Source: Candidatus Bathyarchaeota archaeon | GTDB lineage: Archaea > Thermoproteota > Bathyarchaeia > Bathyarchaeales > SOJC01 | DNA: 14,177 nt | Reading direction: 5' to 3' | Assembly (NCBI GenBank): GCA_030641425.1 | Contig: DAOWHM010000108.1 | Span: 1 to 14,177 of the forward strand | In this document: piece by piece, positions 1 through 6,908 of the stretch | Position numbering within the stretch: the first letter of the stretch is position 1 | Layout of the letters: every line of letters starts with the position of its first letter | Translations under genes and position numbers: made by a program | The notes under the pieces: model-generated | Told to the model about the DNA's origin: nothing | Databases searched by the model: none | The model's input: only the letters and a program-made list of their open reading frames with translations

Positions 1-1
1 G

Positions 2-922
2 CTAAAGATTCTAGCCTGCATCGAAAAACCCGACACTGGATACTTACTTAGCAATGGCGAAACAATTGAAGACAAAAACAGGAATAAAGCTAAGTTAGAC
101 ACAACACTGGTTTTCCAGCGAACAGCACTCTTCAGCACATCCGTATTCAGCAACATTTCATATGGGTTGAAACTGAGAGGAATACCAAAAAGACAAATTG
201 GAAATACAGTAAGGAAGGCTTTGGAAGAAGTGAAACTTGAAGGTTACGAGCATAGAGTTGCCAAGAAACTCTCTGGAGGCGAACAGCAAAGAGTTTCCCT
301 AGCCAGAGCGTTGGCACTCAACACTTCTCTTCTGCTTCTAGACGAGCCAACAGCGAACCTTGATCCTGAAAGCACATCCATCATTCAAGACGCTATCAAA
401 CGCATAAATCGTGAGAAAGAAACAACCATCATTATGGCAACCCACAATATCTTCCAAGTTGAACAAACAGCCAAAAGAGTCGCGTTGTTAATAAAGGGAA
501 GAATTGTGGAAGAGAAAACCTTCGATAAAATGCTGGGTCAATCATCAAATATCGCGAAGTTCGCCAGACGGGGAAACATATTCTCTGGTACTTCGGAAAT
601 CTTAAATGAAGGAATTTCACACGTGAAACTGAATCAAGGGCTGACCATAGTAGCTGCTACACAGAGAAGTGGGAACGTCACAGTCTTCATAAGACCTGAA
701 GACATAATTCTTTCAAAAAACAGGTTCAAATCGAGTGCAAGAAATATTTTCGAAGGTACAATTACCGAAATCTCTGATCAAGATCCAATAGTAAGACTGA
801 AAGTTGATGCCGGAGTAAAGTTTATCACCCAAATTACAAAAAAGTCTTTTCTTGAGATGCACCTAAACGTTGGAACTCGAATCTTCCTAACTTTCAAAGC
901 GTCTTCCGTACAAATGATCTGA
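2..922 (+). CDS. Tungstate/molybdate-type ABC transporter ATP-binding protein, 5'-truncated
   Basis: This is the ATPase of an importer, probably for tungstate or molybdate oxyanions, acting on the inner face of the membrane. The frame is open from base 2, so the true start and the Walker A loop lie left of the window; the visible part begins LKILACIEKPDTG, which normally follows Walker A directly. Numbering from the first visible codon, the Q-loop (LVFQRTALF) is near 36-44, the signature LSGGEQQ at 90-96, Walker B plus catalytic Glu (LLLLDEP) at 110-116 and the H-loop His (ATHN) near 148. The last 80 or so residues (TVFIRPEDIILSK onward) look like the TOBE/MOP-type oxyanion-sensing domain of ModC/WtpC proteins. 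The permease and binding protein would be upstream and are not visible. Another anion as substrate is possible; the ABC ATPase call itself is firm. Confidence 0.85.
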   Translation, partial: LKILACIEKPDTGYLLSNGETIEDKNRNKAKLDTTLVFQRTALFSTSVFSNISYGLKLRGIPKRQIGNTVRKALEEVKLEGYEHRVAKKLSGGEQQRVSLARALALNTSLLLLDEPTANLDPESTSIIQDAIKRINREKETTIIMATHNIFQVEQTAKRVALLIKGRIVEEKTFDKMLGQSSNIAKFARRGNIFSGTSEILNEGISHVKLNQGLTIVAATQRSGNVTVFIRPEDIILSKNRFKSSARNIFEGTITEISDQDPIVRLKVDAGVKFITQITKKSFLEMHLNVGTRIFLTFKASSVQMI

Positions 923-1050
923 TCCAACATCACTCAAAAGGTGCCATAGAAAAACCAATGGAACATCAAACCTTCACATCTACACACCTTAACATAATCT
1001 GTTCAACGCGGGCATTGACACCAAAGTTAATCAAACCCTATCGTCCATCA

Positions 1051-1068
1051 AAGGAAAGTTTATATAAA
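1051..1068 (+). promoter_or_regulatory. Archaeal promoter (BRE/TATA) for the rps13 operon
   Basis: TTTATATAAA at 1059-1068 is a near-ideal archaeal TATA box, preceded by purine-rich AAGGAAAG at 1051-1058, which suits a TFB recognition element. A start about 25 bases downstream would fall near 1087-1093, giving a leader of roughly 25 bases before the rps13 ATG at 1115, with GGAG at 1104-1107 as ribosome binding site. The rest of the 923-1114 gap shows no gene and no clear terminator for the ABC gene. Transcription start is inferred. Confidence 0.65.
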
Positions 1069-1114
1069 TTGCGCCTTACTCTCGGTAGTTAGCTTCGAAC
1101 CCTGGAGACCAAAA

Positions 1115-1579
1115 ATGTCAAGAGAATTCCGTCATATCACCAGAATGGCTGAGACAGATTTGGACGGCAACCTTAAGGTAGCTCATGCTATAGCTCGAAT
1201 CAAAGGGATAGGGATCAACATGGCCCACGTCCTAGTTAAAAAGAGTGGAGTGAAACCTGATACTCGCATAGGTTTTCTTCCTGAACAGGATTTGGCAAAG
1301 CTGGAAGATATAGTTAAGAATCCAACTAAATATGACTTGCCACAATGGCTTTATAATCGAAAGAAGGATTTGGAGACAGGAAAGTATCTGCATCTCACAG
1401 GGTCTGATCTAATTTTACAGACAAAGAATGATATAGATCTTATGAAAGCCACAAAGTCGTGGAGAGGATATCGTCACTCTTATGGACTGAAAGTCAGAGG
1501 GCAGAGAACCAAAACTACAGGAAGGAAAGGGAAAGCTATAGGTGTCAGAAAGAAACGCGCTGGCAAACATGGAGGATAG
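1115..1579 (+). CDS. rps13: 30S ribosomal protein S13 (uS13)
   Basis: Small-subunit head protein that contacts 5S rRNA/large subunit bridges and P-site tRNA. The 154-residue product has the archaeal/eukaryotic S13 (S18e) layout: N-terminal FRHITRMAETDLDG, the helix-turn-helix region with ARIKGIGINMAHVL near residues 27-40, and the basic tail SWRGYRHSYGLKVRGQRTKTTGRKGK ending KKRAGKHGG. Length is normal for archaea. The ATG at 1115 has GGAG at 1104-1107 and is the first gene after the TATA promoter, so it leads the operon. It is followed after 7 bases by rps4, the usual archaeal order. Confidence 0.97.
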   Translation: MSREFRHITRMAETDLDGNLKVAHAIARIKGIGINMAHVLVKKSGVKPDTRIGFLPEQDLAKLEDIVKNPTKYDLPQWLYNRKKDLETGKYLHLTGSDLILQTKNDIDLMKATKSWRGYRHSYGLKVRGQRTKTTGRKGKAIGVRKKRAGKHGG

Positions 1580-1586
1580 TTGATAG

Positions 1587-2159
1587 TTGGGTGATCCGAA
1601 AAAGCAGCGAAAGAAATATGAAACCCCTAGGTTTCCTTGGCGAATAGACATTCTTGAAGCTGAACTGCAACTGCTTGGCAAATATGGGCTGCGAAACAAA
1701 AGAGAGCTGTGGCGCCATAAGACTAAGATGTCAAAGTTTAGAAGTATCGCTCGTTCTATCCTAAGCATGCCAGAGAAGGAAGGGGAAGTCCTTAGAACCC
1801 AACTATTAGGAAGACTATTCAGACTTGGAATACTACCTGAAACAGCTGCTCTAGACGACGTCTTGGATCTATCGATTGACGACATCCTCGGAAGACGGCT
1901 GCAATTCCTGGTCTTCCAAAAGCAGCTTGCAGGATCAATACATCAAGCTCGTCAACTCATCACACATGGACACATTGCTATCAATGAGAGGAAAGTGACA
2001 TCACCCAGCTACCTAGTGCTAAGAAACGAAAACGCCCACATCTCCTATGCTCCAAACAGCCCCATATCCAACCCCGATCATCCACTCCATCACACACCCG
2101 ACATCCCCGCCGAAAGTGAACCTTCAAGTGATTCAAGAGAGGAGAGCACACCTAAATGA
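1587..2159 (+). CDS. rps4: 30S ribosomal protein S4 (uS4)
   Basis: Primary 16S rRNA-binding protein that nucleates assembly of the 30S body. The start is TTG at 1587, giving the archaeal N-terminus [23 protein letters not shown] at 1571-1575, inside the end of rps13, is the likely ribosome binding site. The S4 RNA-binding fold is seen around residues 105-150 ([12 protein letters not shown]...[24 protein letters not shown]). The C-terminal 40 or so residues form an unusual tail rich in Pro, His, Ser and Glu ([15 protein letters not shown] onward), longer than a core S4 needs and probably disordered. The stop overlaps the rps11 start by 4 bases (ATGA), which suggests translational coupling. Confidence 0.96.
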   Translation: MGDPKKQRKKYETPRFPWRIDILEAELQLLGKYGLRNKRELWRHKTKMSKFRSIARSILSMPEKEGEVLRTQLLGRLFRLGILPETAALDDVLDLSIDDILGRRLQFLVFQKQLAGSIHQARQLITHGHIAINERKVTSPSYLVLRNENAHISYAPNSPISNPDHPLHHTPDIPAESEPSSDSREESTPK

Positions 2160-2551
2160 GTAAGAAACCCGAAAAATGGGGCATCGTCCACATTTACAGC
2201 TCCTACAACAACACAATCATACACATCACTGACCTCTCAGGTGCAGAAACCATATCCCGAACCAGTGGCGGAATGGTTGTAAAAGCAGACCGACTAGAAT
2301 CATCCCCTTACGCTGCGATGCGTGCTGCAACATTTGCAGCATCGACCGCCAGAGAGAAAGGAATCACAGCCATACACATTCAAGTAAGAGCTCCAGGCGG
2401 CTCAGGAGCAAGAACACCCGGCCCAGGAGCTCAAGCAGCAATCAGAGCCTTAGCAAGGTCAGGATTCCGGATAGGTCGCATAGAAGAAGTCACACCTATC
2501 CCTCACGATGGCACTCGAAGAAAAGGTGGCAGACGAGGTCGAAGAGTATAG
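2156..2551 (+). CDS. rps11: 30S ribosomal protein S11 (uS11)
   Basis: Platform protein of the small subunit, near the E site and the mRNA exit. The 131-residue product carries the family hallmarks: [23 protein letters not shown] near the N-terminus, [13 protein letters not shown], then the conserved [27 protein letters not shown] segment, and a C-terminal basic tail [16 protein letters not shown]. The ATG overlaps the rps4 stop, with GGAGAG at 2141-2146 upstream. A 64-base gap separates it from rpoD; this gap has no good promoter, so transcription probably continues. Confidence 0.97.
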   Translation: MSKKPEKWGIVHIYSSYNNTIIHITDLSGAETISRTSGGMVVKADRLESSPYAAMRAATFAASTAREKGITAIHIQVRAPGGSGARTPGPGAQAAIRALARSGFRIGRIEEVTPIPHDGTRRKGGRRGRRV

Positions 2552-2615
2552 TGCCCGCCATAAAACCCTCTGTATGGTCTTCAGTTAAAATAGCTTGTTA
2601 GGGAATGTAGAATTC

Positions 2616-3428
2616 GTGAAAATAAAAATCTTGCACAAGAACGACGTTTCGCTCCGTTTACTCATCAAAGGAACTAATTCAGCTTTTATGAATACTCTGC
2701 GAAGAATAGTACTCTCCGAAGTACCCTCAATGGCCATTGATGACATCGTGATAATCGAAAACTCCTCTCCCATTCGAGACGAGTTCTTAGCCCATAGAAT
2801 AGGATTAATTCCGCTAACGACAGATCTGGACACCTACAACCTTCCAGAAGACTGTACCTGCAAGAGCGAGTTCGGATGTAACCTTTGCAGTGTGTCCCTA
2901 GCCCTAGAAGTGGAGGCAGAGGACCACAGGATCACAGTTTACTCGGGTGACTTCAAGTCTGAAAACCCATCCATAGTTCCGGTAAATCTTAAAATCCCAA
3001 TCACGAAGTTGGCGCCAGAACAGAGGATTAGACTTGAAGCCTATGCTCGTCTAGGCAAAGGAAAAGGCCACGCAAGATGGCAACCAGTTTCAGTATGTGC
3101 CTATAAGTACGTACCAACAATATCAGTGAATCAAGAAGTCTGCAACTCCTGCGGCGACTGTGTGAAGATATGTCCAAAGAATATCCTTATAAAAACAGGA
3201 AATATAATCGAAGTCAGAAACATCAACGACTGCACATTATGTAGAGACTGCGTCAAAGCCTGCCAAAAAGACCCTAAGGCTATTGCGGTGACTTGGGATG
3301 AGAGCTCATTCATACTGAATATTGAGTCAACAGGTGGTCTAGCACCAGAACGAATTCTATATGCGGCTCTTAATCTTCTGAATGACAAATTGAACGAATT
3401 TCTAAGCAAGAGTAGGGAAGGAAATTGA
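2616..3428 (+). CDS. rpoD: DNA-directed RNA polymerase subunit D with two 4Fe-4S cluster motifs
   Basis: Archaeal counterpart of eukaryotic Rpb3/AC40 and bacterial alpha; with subunit L it forms the assembly platform of RNA polymerase. I chose GTG at 2616 (MKIKILHKND) because archaeal D proteins usually begin this way; an in-frame TTG at 2595 would add 7 residues. Numbered from the GTG, the dimerisation region FMNTLRRIVLSEVPSMAIDD starts near 24, and Cys80, 82, 88 and 91 form a possible zinc-type group. An inserted ferredoxin-like domain carries CxxCxxCxxxCP (Cys176, 179, 182, 186) and a second CxxCxxCxxxC (Cys206, 209, 212, 216). Both sets are complete, which suggests two 4Fe-4S clusters; this type of insertion is known in some archaeal D subunits. 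The stop overlaps rpl18e by 4 bases. Confidence 0.96.
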   Translation: MKIKILHKNDVSLRLLIKGTNSAFMNTLRRIVLSEVPSMAIDDIVIIENSSPIRDEFLAHRIGLIPLTTDLDTYNLPEDCTCKSEFGCNLCSVSLALEVEAEDHRITVYSGDFKSENPSIVPVNLKIPITKLAPEQRIRLEAYARLGKGKGHARWQPVSVCAYKYVPTISVNQEVCNSCGDCVKICPKNILIKTGNIIEVRNINDCTLCRDCVKACQKDPKAIAVTWDESSFILNIESTGGLAPERILYAALNLLNDKLNEFLSKSREGN

Positions 3429-3787
3429 AAAAGTCGAAGTCTAGTAATCCTGAACTACTGAACATTATTAGCTTCTTAAAGAAAGCATCGAAGGAGAACG
3501 ATGTAAGAATTTGGAAGAGCATGGCAGACACTCTGTCTAAAACAAGAAGTAACCGCGTCTCTGTCAACTTAAGTCGCATAAATCGCCACACTGAAAAACG
3601 CGAAGTAGTAGCCGTTCCTGGCAAAGTTCTAGGAGCCGGAACCCTCAGTCACATTGTAACAGTTGCTGCTTTCGCATTTTCAGCCACTGCACTGACGAAG
3701 ATAAAAGTGGCAAAAGGAAAATGTTTAACACTCTCGGAACTTGTGAAGAAAAACCCTAAGGGCTCAAAAGTGAAGATTCTGGGATAG
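3425..3787 (+). CDS. rpl18e: 50S ribosomal protein L18e (eL18)
   Basis: Large-subunit protein found in archaea and eukaryotes, related in fold to bacterial L15. The 120-residue product shows the family segments RIWKSMADTLSKTRSNRVSVNLSRINRHT and VAVPGKVLGAGTLSHIVTVAAFAFSATAL, ending NPKGSKVKILG. Length is normal for archaea. The start is TTG at 3425, embedded in the rpoD stop (TTGA), with the purine-rich GGGAAGG at 3415-3421 just upstream, so it is probably coupled to rpoD. It is followed after 4 bases by rpl13. Confidence 0.95.
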   Translation: MKKSKSSNPELLNIISFLKKASKENDVRIWKSMADTLSKTRSNRVSVNLSRINRHTEKREVVAVPGKVLGAGTLSHIVTVAAFAFSATALTKIKVAKGKCLTLSELVKKNPKGSKVKILG

Positions 3788-3791
3788 TAAC

Positions 3792-4247
3792 ATGAAACAG
3801 AAACAGAAAAGCCAACAAATAGTATATGTTGACGCAAATAACCTGATCCTCGGTCGAATGGCAACAGTAATAGCGAAACGTCTACTCAACGGTGAAACCA
3901 TTGTAATACTGAACTCTGAGATGACAGTAATCTCAGGAAAGAGATCGAGTAGAGTTAAAGAAACGAAAAGAAAATTGGAGATTGGACACCCTCGTAAAGG
4001 CCCGTATTGGCCTCGACGACCAGATCGATACGTAAGGAGAGCAATTCGAGGGATGCTACCTCGCAGGAAACCAAAGGGCAAAGAATCATATAGAAGATTA
4101 CAAGTCTTCAACGGTGTGCCCCTAAAATACAGAGATCAAACAATGGAAACGATAGTTGAAGCAAACGCTGAGAACCTCAAATGCTCATATATTACCGTGG
4201 GCGAGTTAACCAAAGAGATTGGATGGAATCCTCCATCAGGAGATTAA
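3792..4247 (+). CDS. rpl13: 50S ribosomal protein L13 (uL13)
   Basis: Early-assembling 23S rRNA-binding protein of the large subunit. The 151-residue product matches the archaeal/eukaryotic L13 (L13a) form: [25 protein letters not shown] near the N-terminus, [12 protein letters not shown], the central [41 protein letters not shown], and a C-terminal helix ending [10 protein letters not shown]. It starts at ATG 3792, 4 bases after rpl18e, without a strong Shine-Dalgarno, so coupled translation is likely. It directly precedes rps9, the pairing conserved in all domains. Confidence 0.96.
   Translation: MKQKQKSQQIVYVDANNLILGRMATVIAKRLLNGETIVILNSEMTVISGKRSSRVKETKRKLEIGHPRKGPYWPRRPDRYVRRAIRGMLPRRKPKGKESYRRLQVFNGVPLKYRDQTMETIVEANAENLKCSYITVGELTKEIGWNPPSGD
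4238..4242 (+). promoter_or_regulatory. Ribosome binding site that fixes the rps9 start
   Basis: AGGAG at 4238-4242 lies inside the last codons of rpl13, 6 bases before the ATG at 4249. It favours that ATG over an in-frame upstream ATG at 4219, which would add ten residues that look unlike any S9 N-terminus. Confidence 0.6.
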
Positions 4248-4248
4248 C

Positions 4249-4662
4249 ATGTCAAGTTCTAAAAAAATCATAGTCGTTTCCGGGAAGAGAAAGACAGCTG
4301 TAGCAAGAGCCACAATACGATCCGGTAGAGGAAGAATCCGAATAAACCATGTTCCTCTCGAAATCTATGAACCAAGGATAGCTCGCTTGAAGATAATGGA
4401 GCCACTTCTCCAAGTTGACGAAGAAATCTTGAAACAGATTGACATTAATACAAAAGTTTCAGGAGGCGGTTTTATGGGCCAGGCAGAAGCTACACGAATG
4501 GCCATCGCTAGAGGAATTTTGCAGTGGACAAAAAGCAAACATCTGCAATCAAGGTTCACGGAGTATGACAGAACTATGCTTGCAGGAGATCCTCGCCAAA
4601 AGGAATCTAAGAAATTCGGAGGTCCTGGAGCTCGTGCCAAACGGCAAAAGAGTTACAGATAG
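4249..4662 (+). CDS. rps9: 30S ribosomal protein S9 (uS9)
   Basis: Small-subunit head protein whose C-terminal tail reaches the P-site tRNA. From ATG 4249 the product is 137 residues, beginning [36 protein letters not shown], the standard archaeal S9 opening. Later landmarks are [23 protein letters not shown] in the core and [17 protein letters not shown] at the end, with the expected terminal arginine that contacts tRNA. An upstream in-frame ATG at 4219 overlaps rpl13 and is less likely. The next gene, rpoN, starts 24 bases downstream. Confidence 0.96.
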   Translation: MSSSKKIIVVSGKRKTAVARATIRSGRGRIRINHVPLEIYEPRIARLKIMEPLLQVDEEILKQIDINTKVSGGGFMGQAEATRMAIARGILQWTKSKHLQSRFTEYDRTMLAGDPRQKESKKFGGPGARAKRQKSYR

Positions 4663-4686
4663 AATAGAACGGAATGAGCTTGAGAA

Positions 4687-4911
4687 ATGATTATCCCAGT
4701 TCGTTGTTTTACATGTGGAAAAGTGGTCGGTGACAAGTGGGAAGAGTTCAATAGTCGCGTAAGAGAAGGAGAAGACGCTGGCAGAGTTCTGGATGACCTT
4801 GGTCTAACGCGTTATTGTTGTCGAAGGATGTTACTTTCGCACGTGGAAATCATAGATGAATTGATGAAATTCTACGAGACAGGGAAGAGAAAACCGGTCA
4901 GACCGCCATGA
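4687..4911 (+). CDS. rpoN: DNA-directed RNA polymerase subunit N
   Basis: Small zinc-binding subunit, the counterpart of eukaryotic Rpb10, which helps hold the D-L platform and the large subunits together. The 74-residue product shows the Rpb10 zinc pattern: CFTCG (Cys7, Cys10) and an adjacent pair RYCCRRM (Cys44, Cys45), together with [12 protein letters not shown] at the start and [20 protein letters not shown] in the second half. Length is normal. The stop at 4909-4911 abuts the longest enolase frame. In many archaea rpoK follows; here it does not. Confidence 0.97.
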   Translation: MIIPVRCFTCGKVVGDKWEEFNSRVREGEDAGRVLDDLGLTRYCCRRMLLSHVEIIDELMKFYETGKRKPVRPP

Positions 4912-6192
4912 ATGGAGGAAAAACCGAGTTTGTCAACTGAAATCAAGAAAATCATGGCGCGAAAGATATTCAACAGTCGGGGCGAAGAAACAATCGAAGT
5001 GGACATTGAGACAAGATCCGGTTTCGGGAGAGCTGCCGCTCCAGCTGGCGCCAGTAAAGGGTTGGCTGAAGTGGAGTATTATCCAGAAGGCAGCGTAGAG
5101 GGTGCTGTAAGAATAGTTCATGAGGTAATTGCCCCCAGATTGCTGGGTATGAACGCAAATGAACAGGAGCAGATAGACAACTTTCTTCGCGAGATTGACG
5201 GGACTGAGAACTTTCAAAAGATAGGAGGAAACACAGCTTATGCAGTGTCGCTCTGCGCCGCAAAAGCAACAGCTGACTCCTATCAACTAATGCTATGTGA
5301 ATATCTTGGAGGTTACCTAGCCTATGAACTCCCATATCCTTTAGGAAACGTCCTGAGCGGAGGAAAGCACGCTCACGGCAGAGCTCCAGACATACAAGAA
5401 TTCTTGGTTCTGCCAATCCACGCTGAGACTTTCTGGGATGCAGCAAAAGCAAATGTGACGTTTCATAGGAAAGTTGGCGAAAACCTCCGAAAGACGAAGA
5501 GTACATTCACAAGTGGGAGAAGCGATGAAGGCGCGTGGATTGCTGACATAACCAATGACGAAGCTTTCACTCTTATGACGCAAGCGTGCAGTGAAGTTTC
5601 TGACGAGCTCGGGTTTCAGTGCAGAGTGGGAGTTGACATAGCCGCATCATCACTTTGGAACCCAAAAGAGAAATGTTACGATTATTCCCATGAAAAGGTG
5701 AAGCGAACACCAGAAGAACAAGCAGAGTATGTTACGGATTTGATAGGCAGCCACAACCTCATATACGTGGAAGATCCTTTCCACGAGGAAGACTTTGAGA
5801 ATTTTGCGTCATTGACAAAGAGCACAAAAGGCTGTCTCATTTGCGGTGACGACCTATTCGTCACAAATGTTAAGAGACTTGAGCTTGGCATAAAAAAAGC
5901 TGCAGCTAATTCAATAATCATAAAACCCAATCAAATAGGAACATTGACTGCAGCATGGCAGGCTGCCAAAAAAGCTCGAGAATCCCTTTATACACCAGTA
6001 GTTTCCCACAGATCTGGAGATACTGTTAATGCTGAAATCGCTCACTTAGCAGTAGCCTTCCATTGTCCCATCATCAAAACAGGCGTTATCGAAGGAGCAA
6101 GAATCGCAAAGATTGATGAACTTATTAGAATAGAAGAGATGCTTGGAAAGAAAGCCAGAATGGCAGAGATCCCGCTAAAGGAGAGATTTTAA
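4912..6192 (+). CDS. eno: Enolase (phosphopyruvate hydratase), divergent archaeal form
   Basis: Catalyses 2-phosphoglycerate to phosphoenolpyruvate in glycolysis and gluconeogenesis, in the cytoplasm. Numbered from ATG 4912, the metal ligands are present by motif: Asp242 (GVDIAAS), Glu287 (YVEDP) and Asp313/314 (GDDLFVTN). Catalytic candidates are Glu206 (SDEGAW), Lys338 (IIKPNQIGT), His366 (VSHRSG) and Lys389 (IIKTG). The sequence departs from common enolases in several usually invariant spots: SRGEET for SRGNPT, PAGASKG for PSGAST, and GVIEGARIAK near the end. With the core residues intact I keep the enolase call. A TTG start at 4930 may be correct, because GGAGG at 4914-4918 lies 11 bases before it and gives a more usual N-terminus. 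The stop overlaps rps2 by one base. Confidence 0.92.
   Translation: MEEKPSLSTEIKKIMARKIFNSRGEETIEVDIETRSGFGRAAAPAGASKGLAEVEYYPEGSVEGAVRIVHEVIAPRLLGMNANEQEQIDNFLREIDGTENFQKIGGNTAYAVSLCAAKATADSYQLMLCEYLGGYLAYELPYPLGNVLSGGKHAHGRAPDIQEFLVLPIHAETFWDAAKANVTFHRKVGENLRKTKSTFTSGRSDEGAWIADITNDEAFTLMTQACSEVSDELGFQCRVGVDIAASSLWNPKEKCYDYSHEKVKRTPEEQAEYVTDLIGSHNLIYVEDPFHEEDFENFASLTKSTKGCLICGDDLFVTNVKRLELGIKKAAANSIIIKPNQIGTLTAAWQAAKKARESLYTPVVSHRSGDTVNAEIAHLAVAFHCPIIKTGVIEGARIAKIDELIRIEEMLGKKARMAEIPLKERF
4914..4918 (+). promoter_or_regulatory. Shine-Dalgarno site supporting a TTG start for enolase
   Basis: GGAGG at 4914-4918 sits 11 bases before the in-frame TTG at 4930, a spacing similar to rps4 and rps11 here. 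The ATG at 4912 has no such site upstream. If TTG is used, enolase loses its first 6 residues and begins STEIKKIMARKIF after the initiator. Confidence 0.45.
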
Positions 6193-6890
6193 TGACAGAA
6201 GAAGAGAAAATGGATGAAGGTCCAAAGACTGAGGAAACGAGTCTACAGGAGAGTAGCAGCACTGGAACTTCAGTTGAAAGTGAAGAGGAACTGTTGCTGC
6301 CACAAGACGATCTACTCTCCGCCGGCATCCACATTGGTACTAGGATGAAAACGAAGGACATTGAACCATTCATCTACCGTGTGAGACCTGATGGTCTATA
6401 CGTGCTAGATGTTCTAAGGACAGATGAGCGAATTCGCGTTGCAGCAAAGTTTCTAGCAAGATTTGAACCCCCCAAAATCGCAGCAGTTGCAGCTAGACTC
6501 TACGCGCGCTACCCCGCAAAGATGTTCTGCGAACTCACAAAAGCAACACCTGTCGTCGGAAGATTCACTCCAGGACTCTTATCAAACCCACTATATCCCA
6601 AGCATCTGGAACCCGAAGTAATCATGGTTTCAGATCCAAAAGCTGACTCACAAGCTGTAAGGGAAGCAAGTATTATGGGCATTCCCGTCGTAGCACTGTG
6701 CAGTACTGACAACGAGTCTTCAGGAGTCGACCTAATAATTCCAACGAACAACAAAGGAAGAAGAGCTTTAGCTGTTATCTATTGGTTGCTATCCAGACAG
6801 GTGCTTCGGGAGAGAGGAGAGTTAGCTCCAGACCAAAATTTGGAGTTATCAATTGACGATTTTGAAGCAAAGATATCTCGAACGGAATAG
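6192..6890 (+). CDS. rps2: 30S ribosomal protein S2 (uS2)
   Basis: Late-assembling small-subunit protein, archaeal/eukaryotic (SA) type. The 232-residue product has DDLLSAGIHIGTRMKTKDIEPFIYRVRPDGLYVLDVLRTDERI, then RFTPGLLSNPLYPKHLEPEVIMVSDPKADSQAVREASIMGIPVVALCSTDN, and TNNKGRRALAVIYWLLSRQVLRERG, all in the family order. The first 36 or so residues form an acidic, Ser/Glu-rich extension (MTEEEKMDEGPKTEETS) that is not part of the S2 fold and is probably flexible. The ATG shares one base with the enolase stop (TAATG), so the pair is probably translationally coupled. The enolase-rps2 pairing is conserved in many archaea. Confidence 0.96.
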   Translation: MTEEEKMDEGPKTEETSLQESSSTGTSVESEEELLLPQDDLLSAGIHIGTRMKTKDIEPFIYRVRPDGLYVLDVLRTDERIRVAAKFLARFEPPKIAAVAARLYARYPAKMFCELTKATPVVGRFTPGLLSNPLYPKHLEPEVIMVSDPKADSQAVREASIMGIPVVALCSTDNESSGVDLIIPTNNKGRRALAVIYWLLSRQVLRERGELAPDQNLELSIDDFEAKISRTE

Positions 6891-6908
6891 CAGACCGAGG
6901 TTTCCCCA

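Noticed and set aside
1083..1110. tRNA-like fragment (GGTAGTTAG and TTCGAAC)
   Set aside because: The flanks of TTCGAAC do not pair as a T-arm and no anticodon or acceptor stem fits; it is the leader of rps13.
1415..1885. A long minus-strand open frame across rps13 and rps4
   Set aside because: It lies opposite two clear ribosomal protein genes, and its Ser/Phe/Leu-rich composition resembles none of the families I know; it is a shadow frame.
3150..3290. A separate ferredoxin gene inside rpoD
   Set aside because: The cysteine-rich stretch is in frame with, and flanked on both sides by, RpoD sequence, with no internal start or stop; it is the known inserted domain.
4970..5506. A 178-codon minus-strand open frame opposite enolase
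   Set aside because: The plus-strand frame encodes enolase with catalytic motifs throughout; the reverse frame has no recognisable domain.
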